Assembly: GCA_949357655.1 (NCBI GenBank)
Contig: CASHTG010000004.1
Span: 186,001 to 250,000, forward strand
Length of the DNA stretch: 64,000 nt
Source: Parascedosporium putredinis
Taxonomy: Eukaryota; Ascomycota; Sordariomycetes; Microascales; Microascaceae
Reading direction: 5' to 3'
Part shown: positions 49,278-63,024 of the stretch, piece by piece
Position numbering within the stretch: position 1 is the first letter of the stretch
How the letters are laid out: every line of letters starts with the position of its first letter
Notes under the pieces: model-generated
Told to the model about the DNA's origin: nothing
Seen by the model: only the letters and a program-made list of their open reading frames with translations
Databases searched by the model: none
Made by a program: the position numbers and the translations under genes

Positions 49278-50566
49278 GGTGGCGGTCCGCAAGTGGAGGT
49301 TATGGAAGGAAGAGGCAGAAGAGGAGGCCGAGGAAGAGGATGGGGAGGGGTGGTGGACTCGGCGCTCGGGAAAGAAGAAGGGATACTCGCGACTATATCG
49401 TCTGCTTTCGCTAGGGTAGCAGACGGTGCCAGTCATATCTGGTGCGTGCGTCGAGGTCGCTTGGCAGGGGAAGATGGAATTCAACGGGTGGAAAGGAAGG
49501 GGGTGAGAGGGTGAAGAGAAGGGTACGGGTATCCGACGGGGAGGGAGAGTATGGGGGTTCAACGTGTCTGCAAGTGGGGCCCCGCTGAATGCGTAGGATA
49601 ACTGCGTCTATCGCCTCTTCGCCCGTGCCTGGTCCCCGGTGGAAAGCGATAAGAAAGAAGCGGGCAAGGTGAACAAGAGGCCTCAGAGGAATGAAAACCG
49701 AGAAATTGACAAGGACGTTAAAGTAGATGGCTAGGGATGAGAGATCAGATCTAACAAACCGGGACCTGCTTGTCTTGCTACGGGCGGATGGCGGTTCCGG
49801 TTTCCGTTTCCCCGGCCAAAGAACACGAGTCCAGTCTACAGCAGCTGGGCTTGACACAGACCAGTCCAATGCAGCACGGGTACCGACAAAGGGCGTGTAG
49901 AAGACCAAGGCAGTGGGGAAAATGAAGCTGTTGTTTTGGTTGGAAGAGAGCAAGTGCGCAAGGAGAGACCGGGAGAGGTGTAAGTGCAAAGGAGGGAAAA
50001 AGAAAGAGAAGCAAAAAGACCCTGCTGGCCTTGCAAACGGTCCGATTCACAAAGCAGTCGGCGATGTTTTTTGCGGTGAGGCGAGATATGGGGAGCCGAG
50101 GAGCGAGTGAGCTGGTGAAGGAAAAGGCTCCGTTTGATGGAACGGGCGGAATGAACAGAAACTTCAATATGTCTCTTTCCTTCGTACCTTCCAAGGCTAG
50201 AGGACCCAGAACTGGAGGAAAGAAGGACCAGGGAACAGTTCTCGGGCGAGACCGCGACTTCCTTGATGGTGGTTTTGCTTGGTACTTGGGTCGACACGTT
50301 GATTCAGTGCGGTTTGAAGTAGAGATCAAGGCCAAGCCTGGGATAGGCGGTCAGTGAAGAGCCAGATGCTATGGTAAAACACGGTTCTCTCGAAGTTAGA
50401 ATGGAGCCCGAGGCCTTGTGTGCGAAGAGGAATGGAGATAGGAAAGTGGGAGGAAGCTTAAGAAAGAGAGAATGAGGTGCGTAAGGAAACGTGGTGTAAG
50501 AGATGATATGGGATGTGTAGGTGTAAATGTGAATCTTGGTGTATATATGTGTCGGTATGAAGGTGG

Positions 50567-50668
50567 TGTGTGTATGTATATGTGTGTGTGCGTGTGGATG
50601 TGTATGGATGTGTGTGGATATATGTGTGTGCGTGTGTGTGTGTGTGCGTGTGTGTATGTGTATCTATA
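50567..50668. repeat. TG-rich imperfect dinucleotide tract
   Basis: About 100 nt of alternating TG with interspersed TA, GA and CG steps. Alternating purine-pyrimidine sequence of this length can adopt Z-DNA. Confidence 0.85.
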
Positions 50669-53600
50669 GGTGCTGCTTCCCGTGATGTTGGCGTCCGCGG
50701 CTCGGATGCAGGGCAACTTTCTTCCTACGCTCGTGGTAACCTTTCTGTCCCCAACCTTTTTGGTAGATAGGTAGAGACTGTTATGGTATTCGTACTCTTT
50801 TGATCCCGGTAAATAGAGATTCGGAGTTTTTCCGTTTTGGTTCTTCTTTTTCCCTTCCTCCTTGCCTTTGATCTTCTTTTCGGTTTTGGATCCGGGCTGC
50901 ACCTAGACTCGATGCTGCGCAAGTTGCGGTCTAGACTTTTTATCTTCTAAGCCAGGCTTAGATATATATGCGTGATATCTTGACCGAAGCTTCCCAACTC
51001 TGTTCAAGGGTGGCGGACCTTTGCCGGCTCAGAGCCTGACTATCCGGTGAGCGAGAAGAAGATGCTCGGCGGCTATCGTCCTTGACGGCTCTTTTGGTGT
51101 TCGCGGCTCTTTTATGGGCAGGAATCCCGGATCTGATATGGAAACAGAGAAGAGCAAGCCAGTCGCTGTCGGAATTTGTCGAACACGCCCTGATGGATAT
51201 AGCGCTGATACTCCTGCTGTTTCTTAGTGTTCTCAGTAGGGTACGAGCCACGCGAAGAGAAGGCTATAAGTCGATGTAAGAGTATATGGATAGTCCTCTC
51301 CAAGAGGTGTGTAAGTCGACACACTAGAGGCTTTTTGCTATTCAGGCGGGTTGCGAGTAAGAGAGAAGGTAAGTGTATGAGCGCAAAAAGATGCCCCTTG
51401 GTGTTGTATGCGACTACATTCCCCAAGCCTCCTAAGAAAGAAAAGAAAGAAAGGCGAGTAGTGGGATGCGAACACCGAGAAAAGGGAAGCCGGAGTTTTA
51501 GGTGTGGAAGAGGAGGAAAGATGAAGGGATAGGACGAGGCAAGAAAAGAAAAAGAAAACAAGAGGCCGACAGGACAGACCGTCTCTATTCGACCCTCAGT
51601 CGGTATCCTCAACCTCGTTATACTGATCGGTACGACCTGAGAAGCGGCGATGTGAACACTGGCGTACTCACAAAAGAGATGGATCTTTCTCTCTCTCTCT
51701 CTCTCTCTCCATCCTGCTGCGCCTTGGCCTTGGCCTCAGTCTCAGTCTCTTCCTCCTTCTGCTCCTCCTCCACTCTCGTCTTGCCCTCCTCCTGTCCCTA
51801 CTCCCCACCCAGAACGACCTATACACGACACGCCCCCACGATTGTACCACTCACTCCTAACCAATGCTTTTGACGCCTCCCCGGGTCGAACGCTGAGAAA
51901 CCCACAATATGCCCGCAGAGGGACCACAGCAAGAGGGCATCGAGACAAGACACACAATCCCATGTAGAGGATGCAGTTTACCTTGTGGAACCACCACGCT
52001 ACAAAATCTGGCCTAGCACCATCCGCGGGCCCTTTGGCTAGATTCTCACGCCGAGAGGGTTCGCGATGATTTCCTAAAAGCGTGCCCGGTCTCACACTGC
52101 CTTCATCTTCTAATCAATCTCCTGTCTCTCATCATATCGCTCGTCTGCTCCCCGTGTATCCATCATCCCCATCTTATCCCTCCTCCGGATGATTGAACTC
52201 CGGCCTCACCCTGGACTTCCTTGCCCCTGCCCCTCCTTCCCCCTTCCCCATGTCTATGCCATGTGGCTATTTCTTTTGGTTATCTGTTGTTGTTTATTTT
52301 TCTTTTTATATATACTTTTGGATGAGGATTTTATACACGGCGGGAAGCCGCATCAGTGAATTAAACTGAAAAGGAAGGGCGACGGGGATGAAAAAGAATA
52401 AAAAGGAAAAAGAAAGTAGAGGACAGAACGAGTATATGGGCCCCAACATCCACGTCCACACCCTCCTTATCCCCCAGTCCTTCTCCACGTTCATTCCTAT
52501 TCACTCTCGCTGCGTTGAAAAAAAGGGTCCCTCCAGATAACCCCGGCCATTGAGATCGAGAACGAGATGTGGAAAACAAGAAGAAACCTGCAGGCTGCTT
52601 TGCAATCCCATGTCGAGAGGAGAGGTGGATGGAGTGCGCGAACCCAGCACGACGTTTCTTCAAAATGATACCTCCCATCTTCTACCCTATCCTACCCTAC
52701 ATCCCCCCTCTCCCCCCTCCTACATCATCCTCGAGGCATCCAACAGACCCTGACCCCTAACCGGATGAGGTTTGGGAGGGGTGCCTTGTGTCATTGTGTC
52801 TTACGCTTGAGGATCACAGGCGTGCCCATGAGAACAGAGCGAGTAGGTGTGCAACCCACGCCTTCGTCCGTAAGAGGGCAGTCGTGTCACAAGAAACGAT
52901 GGACATGCCAAAACATAGGCGGACGCCCCCTTTCTTGCCAACATGGGACCCCTCCCCCGGTTGTCGAGCGTATGTGAACACTGGATGCTCAGCTCTCTTG
53001 GCTTTTCTCGGTAAAACAGGGCCACACCAGCGAGATAGATGAATGATGAAAAAGTCGGAAGGGGCGAGGGGATACCTGAACTCCAACTTGAGCCGTGGTG
53101 ACGGCTACGAGACTCATTATTGATCTGGGGGCCAAGAAGAAACCTACCTCTTCCCCCATTTCTCTCTTGCTCTCTCGCTCTCCTCTTCTCGTTTTGTTGT
53201 TCTTTTTCTCTTCGCCCCTCCCGTTGGCCTTTCGCATGATATCCCACCTTCGTATGCAAGCCAGTACCGATGGAGCTTACCCATTCACTCCCCTAACCCC
53301 AACCTCAACCCCAACCCCAACCCTGTTAGCCAAGATTCCTTGGTGGAGGATGGGGCAAACCCCTTGCCATGGAATATTCCACAGACCAGGGCCTCAGCTG
53401 GACAGAAAGGGGTCCATCCAAGCCAGCCCCCCTCTCCCCCCTCCATTTAAGTGTTTGCCGTCCGGGGTGACGCCTTCAGGGCCACATCAAAAGGAAAAGA
53501 AAAGAAAAGAAAGAGAAAACGCCCGCCACCGAGCAGGTGCAGGGCTCGTCATTCGCTCATCTTCCGGGGCCAGCCAGAAGCGGTCGGGTACCTAAGTCGA

Positions 53601-54626
53601 GGCCTTAGTTACGGACTTGGTCTTGAAAAGATCAAGCTTTGCTTTGCTTTGCTATTTGTGGAGGCAACAACTCCCCAAAGGACATCAGCGAGAGCTACAT
53701 TGCCATGCAAACTCCTGATATCCCCGGAGGACCCCCCTCCCTCCCATTCCCCCAAGTCTCCATGTCTCTCAGACTCTCTCACTCCACCCCTTCCCTCTCA
53801 AGTAAAACTTAAGCCAGCAGCGTACCACCTGTTTGTGCAGATCATGCACGGAGACAACGATTAGGCCCGTGTCCCCTCCCTCTCTCCCTTCCCTTATTTT
53901 TCCATTTCTCTCCTACCTTTTTTCATTTACCATTCTCCAGGCATGACAGGTCACCACCGGCCCTGTCAAACTCTTTAATCATCTCCCTTCCCTTTTTCCT
54001 AGACTAGAAACGCTGTGTAAAAAGGCGTTGTGGGTGAGTGGCAGGAGACGCGCGCACGACCTAGGGCGAACCACCATGGTCTGACCCTTTGACTCTCTGT
54101 GCTCCCACGCCGTAGAGCTATCAGTTGCAACAAGTGTAGGCAGATCTAGCCTGGCCTCGTTTGCCTGCCGTAAAGGTTGTCTCTGCACGTGCTAGCCTGG
54201 CCGCACCTACTATTCTCGAGGACGAGCCTGGCGGCGTCTCCGTTCCTTGCGCCATAACTTCCGATCCGCAACAACGGCCTCCACATGAATGAAGAAAAAA
54301 AGCAAAAGGACAGGGATAAGATGGATGGAACGTTGGAGATGGAAGCCACGAGGAAGAAATCAAAAGCAGGGGAATTGAACTAAATGGGCGTAGTTACCAC
54401 CGGGGAATCGCTCCGGCATGAAGGAGGCGGGAAGGACTCTTTCCATATTAAGCCAGGTACAGCCTTCCATCCCGCTGTCAAACAGATGAAAGAAAACAGC
54501 TTTTTCACTTTTCCTCCTGGGGAACCTCGGGGTGTGAAATGGCCCCAGAGGCGAGGGTAGAAAGTGAGAAAAAGAAAAAGAAAAAGAAAAAAGAGCCGCT
54601 TAAGCATGACAGCAAACATCTCCAGC

Positions 54627-54696
54627 ATACACGCGCGCACACACACATACAGCATATATACACACATATACACGCATACAACGCACACAGACACAG
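54627..54696. repeat. CA-rich imperfect dinucleotide tract
   Basis: About 70 nt of alternating CA/TA/CG, the complementary sense to the TG tract 4 kb to the left. Confidence 0.8.
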
Positions 54697-57600
54697 AAGA
54701 TAAGAAGAAGAAGAAGTGGCCGTAGCTCTTTTTCTTCTCCTTGGCGCGAGCTGCGTCCAGAAATATCGGTTAGCCTGACCTAGTCGGCGGTGTTGCGTAG
54801 ATGGCACGCACCGAGGGCAACACAAACTCTCTGTAGAACCCTTGCCTCATCTAGCCTCACGTCAGTGCTAAAGACACAACAAAACGATGCTGCGCAATCA
54901 CGGTCAGGAGCACGGAGAAGAGTCGAGTCGGCCATAGGATCAAGGCCCAGGCTGGGGTGGAAGGGGGCAAGAACGTCAAAGCCGACGGGGTGGTGAGTAA
55001 CGAAGAATCTACACGCTCACCATGTGCAACTAAAAACGAAGTTCCTGCATCATCTTCTCCAGACGTGGCCCCTCGTGGGGGAAGAAGAGTGGAGGGGAGG
55101 GAGGGAGGGGGCGGCAAACCGATGAAGAAAGGCATGCACAAACGCCGTTGATGCACGGTCGCAATCGAGCTCTCCAAGTCCCTAGAGAACCAGGGCGTCC
55201 AAACAAACGAGCAGCAAAGGCCTAGAACAAGACGATGGGCCAAAAGGGGTGCGCAAGAAAAGAAAAAAATAGAAAACGAAAAGAATAAAAAAGGACTAGT
55301 CAGGATTTCGGGCTTAATGACAAGCATACAGCGCAACAGGGTGGAAAAGCTGGATCCATGGTAACACAAGAAGGGAGGGGCCTAAGAGGAACACTGAACA
55401 TGAAAGAGCAAAAGTAGCAAAATGGAAACAGCAAGCGAAGGCATCGCAGCTCGCAGCGCTCTCCTCGTTTACACTTCCCATCCTTGATCACCGCCATCCA
55501 CCCCCGATCCACCCCCATCTCTCTCTCTCCCACTCTCCCCACACCTCGCTTCAAAGCTCTTCTTCACCAACCAAGTACCTCGCTGCGTTATGCTCTTCAC
55601 TTGACGTATCAGAGGGAGAGAGGGCGGGGGCTAATCACCCTGACCAAAAATGGCCCGAAAGCCGTTGAAAAGGTGTGTAAGAGGATAGACGAGCTGAGAC
55701 ACGATGATTTAGTCTGTGCCTCCTACCCGTCTCTCCAATTTCCAAGTGAGGAAAAGAAAGGCACGCAGACAAGGTAGACCGAAAAAGAAGACGAAAAAAG
55801 AAGAAAGAAAAAAAAAGAAACGACGGGCAACGTGATGAATCAAAGCACAACAGCACGAGGCTTCATGGCCGCGAGACATTGATCGGACTCGGTGACTATC
55901 TTACCCCTCTCTTCCTTTCCCGCCTTCTTGTCCTGTACAACGGTTTATCTGCAGGTATAGAGTAGACACAGGGGCAAAACCCATCAGCTCCTTGTCATTC
56001 TTTTGTCTTTCCTATCCAGGAATTTTCCCATGGGGCGTGGAGTACAACAAAAGCCCGCTTCTTTTTTCGTCCTCTCTTCCCTTTGCCCTTTCTCTCCCTT
56101 ATGAAAAAGAGGGGAAAAAAAGGTAAGAAAATCTTTACAAATTCTCCGGCGCCGTTTAGCAAGTGATGGGATGTACAAGTGAACCGTAACCTCTTGTTAG
56201 ACCTGATAGCGCACAACAGGTGCGCCCCAGAACAAAGACTATCCGTATTCCCCTCGTACTCGCTGAAGGAGAAGAAAGAGTAGACTAGCAAATCGCAAAA
56301 CGGAAAAGAAAAAGAAAAGAGAAAAAGAAAGGGGAGGGGGCATAGCATAAGCCCACCAATCCGTGCTGAAAGCAGACGAACCATGTGTCCAGCGCAGATA
56401 TTGAAGAAGGCGAGCATCCCCTGGAGGATTGTCCACGCAGCGGCGAAAAGGTGCAGGAGCAAACAATAAGTCCGGAGGAGGCGCCTCCAGCCAACAACCA
56501 TCCAGAGTCCTCACGCACTCCGGATCCTCCGCTGCTTCCCAAGAAGCCATATATTGGCCCGTCTCATCTCGAAACAAACAACGCCCTGCAGGTTTGTCGC
56601 CAGTGGCGAGCTGCGAGCATCGGATGGGGGCTGATGCACGAGATTTCGAGGTCGTCGGTGTAGTAGATCCGCACAAAGAAGAATAACCCCTATTACAGGT
56701 GGAAGCGGAAAAGGGACAAGAGAAGGACAGGGATATGGGAACACTTCGGAAAATCTACCATTGGGAAAAAGGGACGTGGTAATATGCAACAAACCTGTCC
56801 TGCATATCGGGGCGGTGGAGGCAAAAGCACCGCGCCGATGAAGAAAAGAAGAATGAAAAAAAGGCGAGAGCGAGTCGACAGGGATCCCGGGAACGGCCGT
56901 TGCCGCCACCGACCACACCCCAAGCCGACCCCGGGTGGTATTGTCGAGGAGACGAACTTTGAAGCAATCGAGAACACTGAAGAAACCCAACCAAGCCCGT
57001 CCCCGGGTTCACACCCCCAGCAACGGGCTCTCTGCAATCTTTTTGAAGCTCTTCTGCCATCGTCCCGAAGCTTTGCCTCCCCAGCCTGCCCCTCCCCCTG
57101 TAGGTACACGGTGTATGCCCACGTACATGTATGTGTGAGATGGCAAGACCGGCATCGCAGAACTGCCCCTGAGGGCTGCACAAGCTGTAAAAAGGCATAT
57201 CTCATGGTGATCTGCCCGCTCAGGGCCAGCCAACAAGCAGTAACCCCTCGCAGGCGTCAAACGCTGTCACCACCGCCGGCGCCGCGTGTCTGAGATGCCC
57301 CCCCAAACAAATTTTCTTGTCTTTCTCCCTGTGAACTCGACGAGAGGAGAGGCCGCGAATAATACGGGCCTTTCACGGGCCGCACCGAAACCGAAACTTC
57401 CACCTTCGCCTCCATCGAGACATTGGCCCGCCTGATCTTATCCTCGTCCGACGTGTAAACGTCCAAGGCTCAACTAGCGAGGAGGGGGTGGAGCCAAGCT
57501 CGCCAATGCCAATGTCTTCCTTCTAAACATTCTTACACTCTTCCCCCTTCCCTCAATCCTTTCCCCTTGCCATTCTCGCCCCGCCCCTCTGTCTCCCCTA

Positions 57601-60600
57601 ACTACTGACCACGATTCGTAGAGCTCTCTTGCCGAGAATCTTGATGTCTCATCCTGTGTTGTCAAGTCAATACCAGCTAGAGCGCGTAGCCTATGTCGAG
57701 GCAAGCCACCGCCTTCCTTTGGACCCCCATCTTCCATACGTGCATTTAATACGGGCGGTCAGACATCGCGTTGTACAACACCAACGAGCCCCTCGTCTAC
57801 CCTAACAAAGTACCCTTTGATCTTTTATACCAGGCCCGCTTGCGGACCATCCGCCTCCTAAATTGCCCACGCCCCTCCCCAACCACCCTCTCATCTCTGG
57901 GTCGCCGTCAAAGGTTTCGGCCTCCTCAGTTATGGGCCGCTGGGGGGGCATGGCATGTCCACACGCATGTCCACTATCGATGGCATGTGTCGTCCTGCCA
58001 GGAAGGAAAACCCGGGTAGCTCTTGAACAACATACTCGTCCATTGGCTCGCAGGCAGCTGGCATGCCCCCTTCGCCCTGGTACCCCAAACCCGCCCACCC
58101 CACTTCCCAAAGGTGCGTGGTTTCCCATCTTCCCAGCAATGAGGTACCAGGGATAATTCATGCAGGGCATGATACGGGATTTGGGAGATGCAGGGATTCC
58201 GCGACCCGCCCGGGATGCTCTGCTACTGAACCCCTGCCATGGATGCATCAACAACCAACGGACCGCTAGTCTGGGCTGTGTTGAAATGCGAATCCGTTTG
58301 GCATGCTCAAAGCCTCAAGTGAAAGGCTGGCGGGGAGGAAGAGACATGTATGCCGGCTAGGTGATTAAGGTGGCAGTATCTTCCTTCTTCCCCCACCCGA
58401 GGTAACTTGCCGTCCGCTTCGCCTCGAAAAAGTGCCGGCAAGGAGCCCGAGACGCACGTGTATGAAATTTCCCCGAGGGGATCCGACGACGAAAGAAAGG
58501 GGAAAAGGAAGAAAAGAAAAGTGAGAACTGAGGCAGAGAAAAAGCCTTCTGCTCACGAGAACAACTGGATGCGAAAAGGGAAAATGAGGGGTTGGAGCCT
58601 CCGGCCCCTCCATCATAGATAGTAGATGCTCGGCCTTGACTGCACCGAATCAGGACTAAAACGCCCAAGCATCCGGACCTGCGTCGTGATTGGCGAGATG
58701 GCCAGGCAGCAGGGATAAGGGGATACCGATAGTACTATCTTGGATGATCTGGCCGGACTAGCCTGCGCAAGATATGACAACGGCAGGAACGATGAAGATG
58801 CGCCCTTCCCCAACGGCCACGTTTGCGCCCTTCTCTTCCTTCGAACCCATGCATTTGGGTATATATATATATATAGCATTTCGTCAACGTAATAGGTGGA
58901 GAAAGATGTCAAACCGAAACCCTTCTGCAGGTGTATCTCCGGCCATCACAGGCCCTAGCCAATACCCACGGCCTCTATCTCGTATTATACTTGTCGCCCA
59001 CTATACGTGCAGCTAGCGTTCATACTTTATAGTAGTGAAGGTGTTTTCGCCCACCTCGTTGCTAGTATTAGCGCCAAAGAGCCCAACAGTCCACCTGTGG
59101 CGTTGAAGAATTGCGAACGACAAGTGATTCCGCTTCGTAGGTTGCCCTAGTCTCGCCGTTCTCGTCAAAGTGTCATCCCAACAGTAAACTGGAGTGAAAG
59201 ACGTGGAGCAAGAAAAGAAGGACAAAAAGAGGAGAAGGAAAAGGAAATTTGAGGAAAAGACTGGCGTGGGATGCATGCAGCCGAAGTTTTGTGTGACGGG
59301 GTGAGACTGTGACGAGCTTGGCCTGTTTGAAGAGAAACTATGTGACATCAAACCAGGAAAATGAGGCACCAACCTCGTGCGCGAGGTAGCCCTCTCGAAC
59401 TTTGAGCGAAGGGCGCCTACCACCGGAGTGCAATCTTCCTATAGCCGTCGTCCAAAGCTCCGGGAACGAGGCAAGGATGTCCGCCTTTGGGTACCTTGCG
59501 GACGCTTCTCACAGTATGGGGCGACAAGTGCGACAGGCCGCCCGCCGAAAACGTCTCGTGGCAACAGTAGACGCTCATTCGGCTACAGAGAATCTCGCGT
59601 AACCCCACGCGGCCACCTTTGGGAATGGGCTGGAGAGAGAAAGTAGGATCTAGAGTTCCTACTGGCACGAAGGCCCAAGGTGTAATTAAAACACTTTGGC
59701 ATTAACCAAACATGAAGTCGCTCCTCGCTGTACGGTTGGCGATGAAGTGTTGCCTGCCGTTGAAGCGCAACCTTGCGTGCTCCGAGTTGCGTACGTTCTT
59801 CATTGGTACTGCGACGCACATAACATTGTTTCTTTGCGCGCTATTCTGCCCGTCCACCTTAGCGGTAGACATGCTAGGTGTCACATAGGCGACATGGGAA
59901 GAAATGGAAGATCAAAGGATGAAGGAGAAACACGGTTGGTCCAAGGCTTCATGTGGCTGATTAGGAAAGAGCAACGTCAAGTATCTCTGTCATGGCACAA
60001 CTTGTGAAACAAGGCAACGAGATGTCCAGGTATGGGAGGGGCTGCGTATGATTGGCGCCCCAGGAGCAAGCCTCAAGCCACGCCATGCGGCCAGAGAGCT
60101 GTAAATGTTCTAGATAACTATTAGCGATGAATTCTCGTGCCTGTCTCGATGCCCGGATACACACATCTGGCTATGGGGTTGGCAATATCGGGGAGGCATC
60201 TGACGCGCTCTAACGGCGACAGCAGTCCGGCAATGAGGCGCCCCCCTCAGTGGAGCTGATGGTCTTGATGGGCATGTCAACCCTAGCAACTGGAACGTGT
60301 AATGCACCATGAGCTGCTTGCGTAGCTTTCTTTTCAGGGCGCGCGAGCAATGAGGGAATGGTGATGACCAACGTTGTACAAAGGCGGGGGGGTCCTTGCA
60401 GTATGGTGGCCATTTGTTGAAGTTGACCAAAGGCGTCATTAAAGTAGGTAGGATGGACTGCGGACATCCATGCCCGAAGCACAGCAACAATTGGGGTAGG
60501 ATACTCATGCGGTAGTATCTCTCTTCGACGGCCTATATATAATAAAAAAGGTTTATCATGGCGTTCTAAAGTCTCTGGTCGTTTCTCAGGAGAGATCGAT

Positions 60601-61571
60601 CGTCGAAATTTATGACGAGGAGTAGTGCATGCCCCTAGCGGCGAGGCAACCGAATAGCATCATACATGGAATTGTAAAGTGAGAAAAGAAGTAGTGGAAA
60701 AGGACCGGGGGCGATTTCGCCGCGGACGGGGCCGTAATGCCACGGCACACAGTTGCGCCCGTGCCCCTATCGCTGAGCGATGCTCACCCGGCGATTGACG
60801 GATATGAAGACCACGGCATGCAGCCGGTCATCCCTCCAAACCCGAGCTCGTGATTTTCCCCACCGATACTGCAATGCCATCCAATCTGCCCCTGTCTTAT
60901 CAGCATTCCTGCCTTTTCAAGTTAAGCGTGCATAGATTAGTACCGTTGGATATAGCCAAATTCAAGGCCGGCATCCTGAAGTTACTGACGCTCGCCCCGC
61001 CTCCTCGCGCGACTCCCCACAAGCATCCTATATGCCTCCTGTATGCCTTAGAAAGCAGTGCGGATGTGCACTGCCTCCGATGAAGAGCAACACAGCGTAT
61101 GCCCAAAACCGGAGGAAGCTGTCATATCCAACTTGGTAGAACATCCCACGCCTCCATTAGCCAACATGCTGCCTCGCTGTGATCGATGCAAGTGGCCCAA
61201 GTATAACCCCAGACGCCCCAAGCCGAGTTCCTCAACTCTCTCCAGAGAAACGTCGGCTAACGTTTAGAGGTCGATTATATCACTGGAAAGAAGAAATATA
61301 GCATTTCAAGAAGCTAGCGAGGATGTAGCATACTCGACACCAGCCGGGTAGGTGCATCCCCATGTACGCAAGTCGACATCAACTCTTTCTTCTTGATGCC
61401 ACCCACAGCAGTCGGCCTTACGAACAGTGTTCGAACCGTGGCCACTTCTAACACGCTGTAGAAACATACAGTATCGCAAGAGGCGGGGCGAGGGAGGGGA
61501 GGGTCGATTTCAATCTTAGAGAACCCAGCCGACGTTAGTAAGGCAGAATGCCTTCCTTTAATCGGCCAGGG

Positions 61572-63024
61572 TTAGCGTCTGTCCCGCCTGCCGTGGTCTC
61601 TCTCTCTTCTACGATCATCTTGAGGCCGATAATCTCTCTGACGGTCCCGATCCCGGTTGTGGTCCCACTCCCGATCTCCGCCGCGATGCTGGCGTCTGTC
61701 GTCAGCATTCCTATCGCGGTCTCGAGCTCTCGGGTTAGGATGTCGATCATTGGATCGTCGATACTGCGGGCTGCGGCTCCTGCTCTTGCTCCGTCTCCTT
61801 TGGTTGGGGTCGTCACCTCGGGAAGGGTGGTCTCGTTGGCGTTGGCCCCCACGGTCATGTCGAGTCTTCATTTCTTCCTGGCTGTAGACCATGCCGTATT
61901 TGCTATAATCTTCGTCGTCGTACTCATCGCGGTACTGTCTCCTCTTCTCTAGCTCAGCAGCACCTCCGTAACCACCTCTAGCTCTAGATCGGCGTTTTTG
62001 CGTTTCATCCTGTCTCCACGCCTCGCTCAACTTGCTAACGCTTTGTGAGAAATCGACGTGGATTCGGCGGTCGTCGATCAAGACGTCTTGCATTTTTGAG
62101 TACGCCGCCTCGCATGCGCTTTTAACTTCATACTCAATGAAGGCGTACTGCAGGCTGTCCCCTGACTTTCTGTCCCGTATCACCTCGCAACTCAGAATCT
62201 TGCCGAAACGGCCAAAAATGAGTTCCAGGTCTTCATCTGTCGTGACCGGGTTGAGCTTGCAAACGAAAAGTACGTTCTCGGGGGCTTGACTTCGGCGAAC
62301 GGCAGGTCACCCATCAACTCTAATGTCAGGGCATTGGCACGCGCAGCTTGTTCGCGCCGTCTCCGGTCCACCTCTTCTTCGTCTAATCCGTCTTGTTCGT
62401 GGAGGGCGGCCTCATCGGCAATCCGCACGGTTGACAATTGAGCTTTGGTTGGTTGAGGGAGCTGCTGGGCTCACGTAGCCCTGCCGGATCTGGATAGGGG
62501 TCGTCGAGTATTATCGTGTGATTGATTCGGATGTCAACGAGCGGGTTGCCTCGCTCATCAGTGATCGCAGTGTTGATCTTGTCCAACACATCAAACCCTT
62601 CCACAACCTTGCCAAAGATGGCGGCCTTGCCGTCGAGGTAGTCGGTATCGTCTCCTAATGTTACAATGAATTGTGAGGCGGCAACTCGGGTATCAGGATC
62701 CGACGGCAATGGCGCGGTAGCCATGCTCACGGTGCCCCTCTCAACATGCTTCAGCTTGGGGTGGAAGAGGGCAGGAAACGACTTCTTCGCTTTGTCTCCT
62801 GAAACCATACCCCATATTGAGGTGCCTCCATCCGAGTCCGCCGATAAAGGCCCGAGGGGATCGCCTGTCTGAAATGAGAAATTCTTCTGAACGGAGTGAA
62901 TGGGCGCAAAATTGTAGTATTTGATCTTGCAGAGCTTTAGAAAGTTTTCGCAGAGTTTTGGTGCGTAGTCGATGAGCAGATCAATGACGATATCGCCCGA
63001 GCTCGTCTCTATAAGAACAGACAT
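61572..63024 (-). CDS. cyp6: cyclophilin-RRM peptidyl-prolyl isomerase (Cyp6/PPIL4 type)
   Basis: An intronless gene for about 484 residues. The start MSVLIETSSGDIVIDLLIDY is the conserved N-terminus of this family, so an in-frame upstream extension to 63171 is discounted. The cyclophilin domain (residues 1-170) continues APKLCENFLKLCKIKYYNF, FSFQTGDPLGP and SQFIVTLGDDTDYLDGKAAI. An RRM follows with RNP2-like NVLFVCKLNP and RNP1-like SLQYAFIEYE. The C-terminus is Arg/Asp/Ser-rich (RRSKSRSRSPQYRRSNDR and many RD pairs). PPIL4 proteins act in nuclear RNA processing. Two frame breaks, near 62460-62472 and at the G5 run 62280-62284, each need one base and restore PQPTKAQLSTVRIADE and VKPPENVLFVCKL. 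It is divergent from the Lys-rich gene. Confidence 0.93.

Larger units (their letters stand above)
49278..61571. other. 12.3-kb region without a supported gene
   Basis: Lies between the Zn2Cys6 start codon and the 3' end of the cyclophilin gene. Many open frames of 100-190 codons exist on both strands, mostly low-complexity translations of CT, TG or GA tracts. None shows a domain or a coherent exon series. It holds TG/CA-rich tracts (50567-50668, 54627-54696), a CT microsatellite (51690-51709) and a CCCCAA-type stretch (53296-53325). It may contain a very long promoter and leader of the transcription factor, noncoding RNA genes, or fast-evolving genes broken by the base-loss problem. Confidence 0.4.

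Noticed and set aside
51112..51612. Minus-strand frame whose end (KKQQEYQRYIHQGVFDKF) looks protein-like
   Set aside because: Only about 50 residues look plausible, the upstream part is polypyrimidine-derived, and no consistent exon chain or family could be built. It may deserve a frameshift-tolerant search but is not supported as a gene.
56239..56676. 145-codon minus-strand ORF with several Cys and Trp residues
   Set aside because: Ends in a Phe/Leu-rich low-complexity translation and has no recognisable domain or flanking exons.
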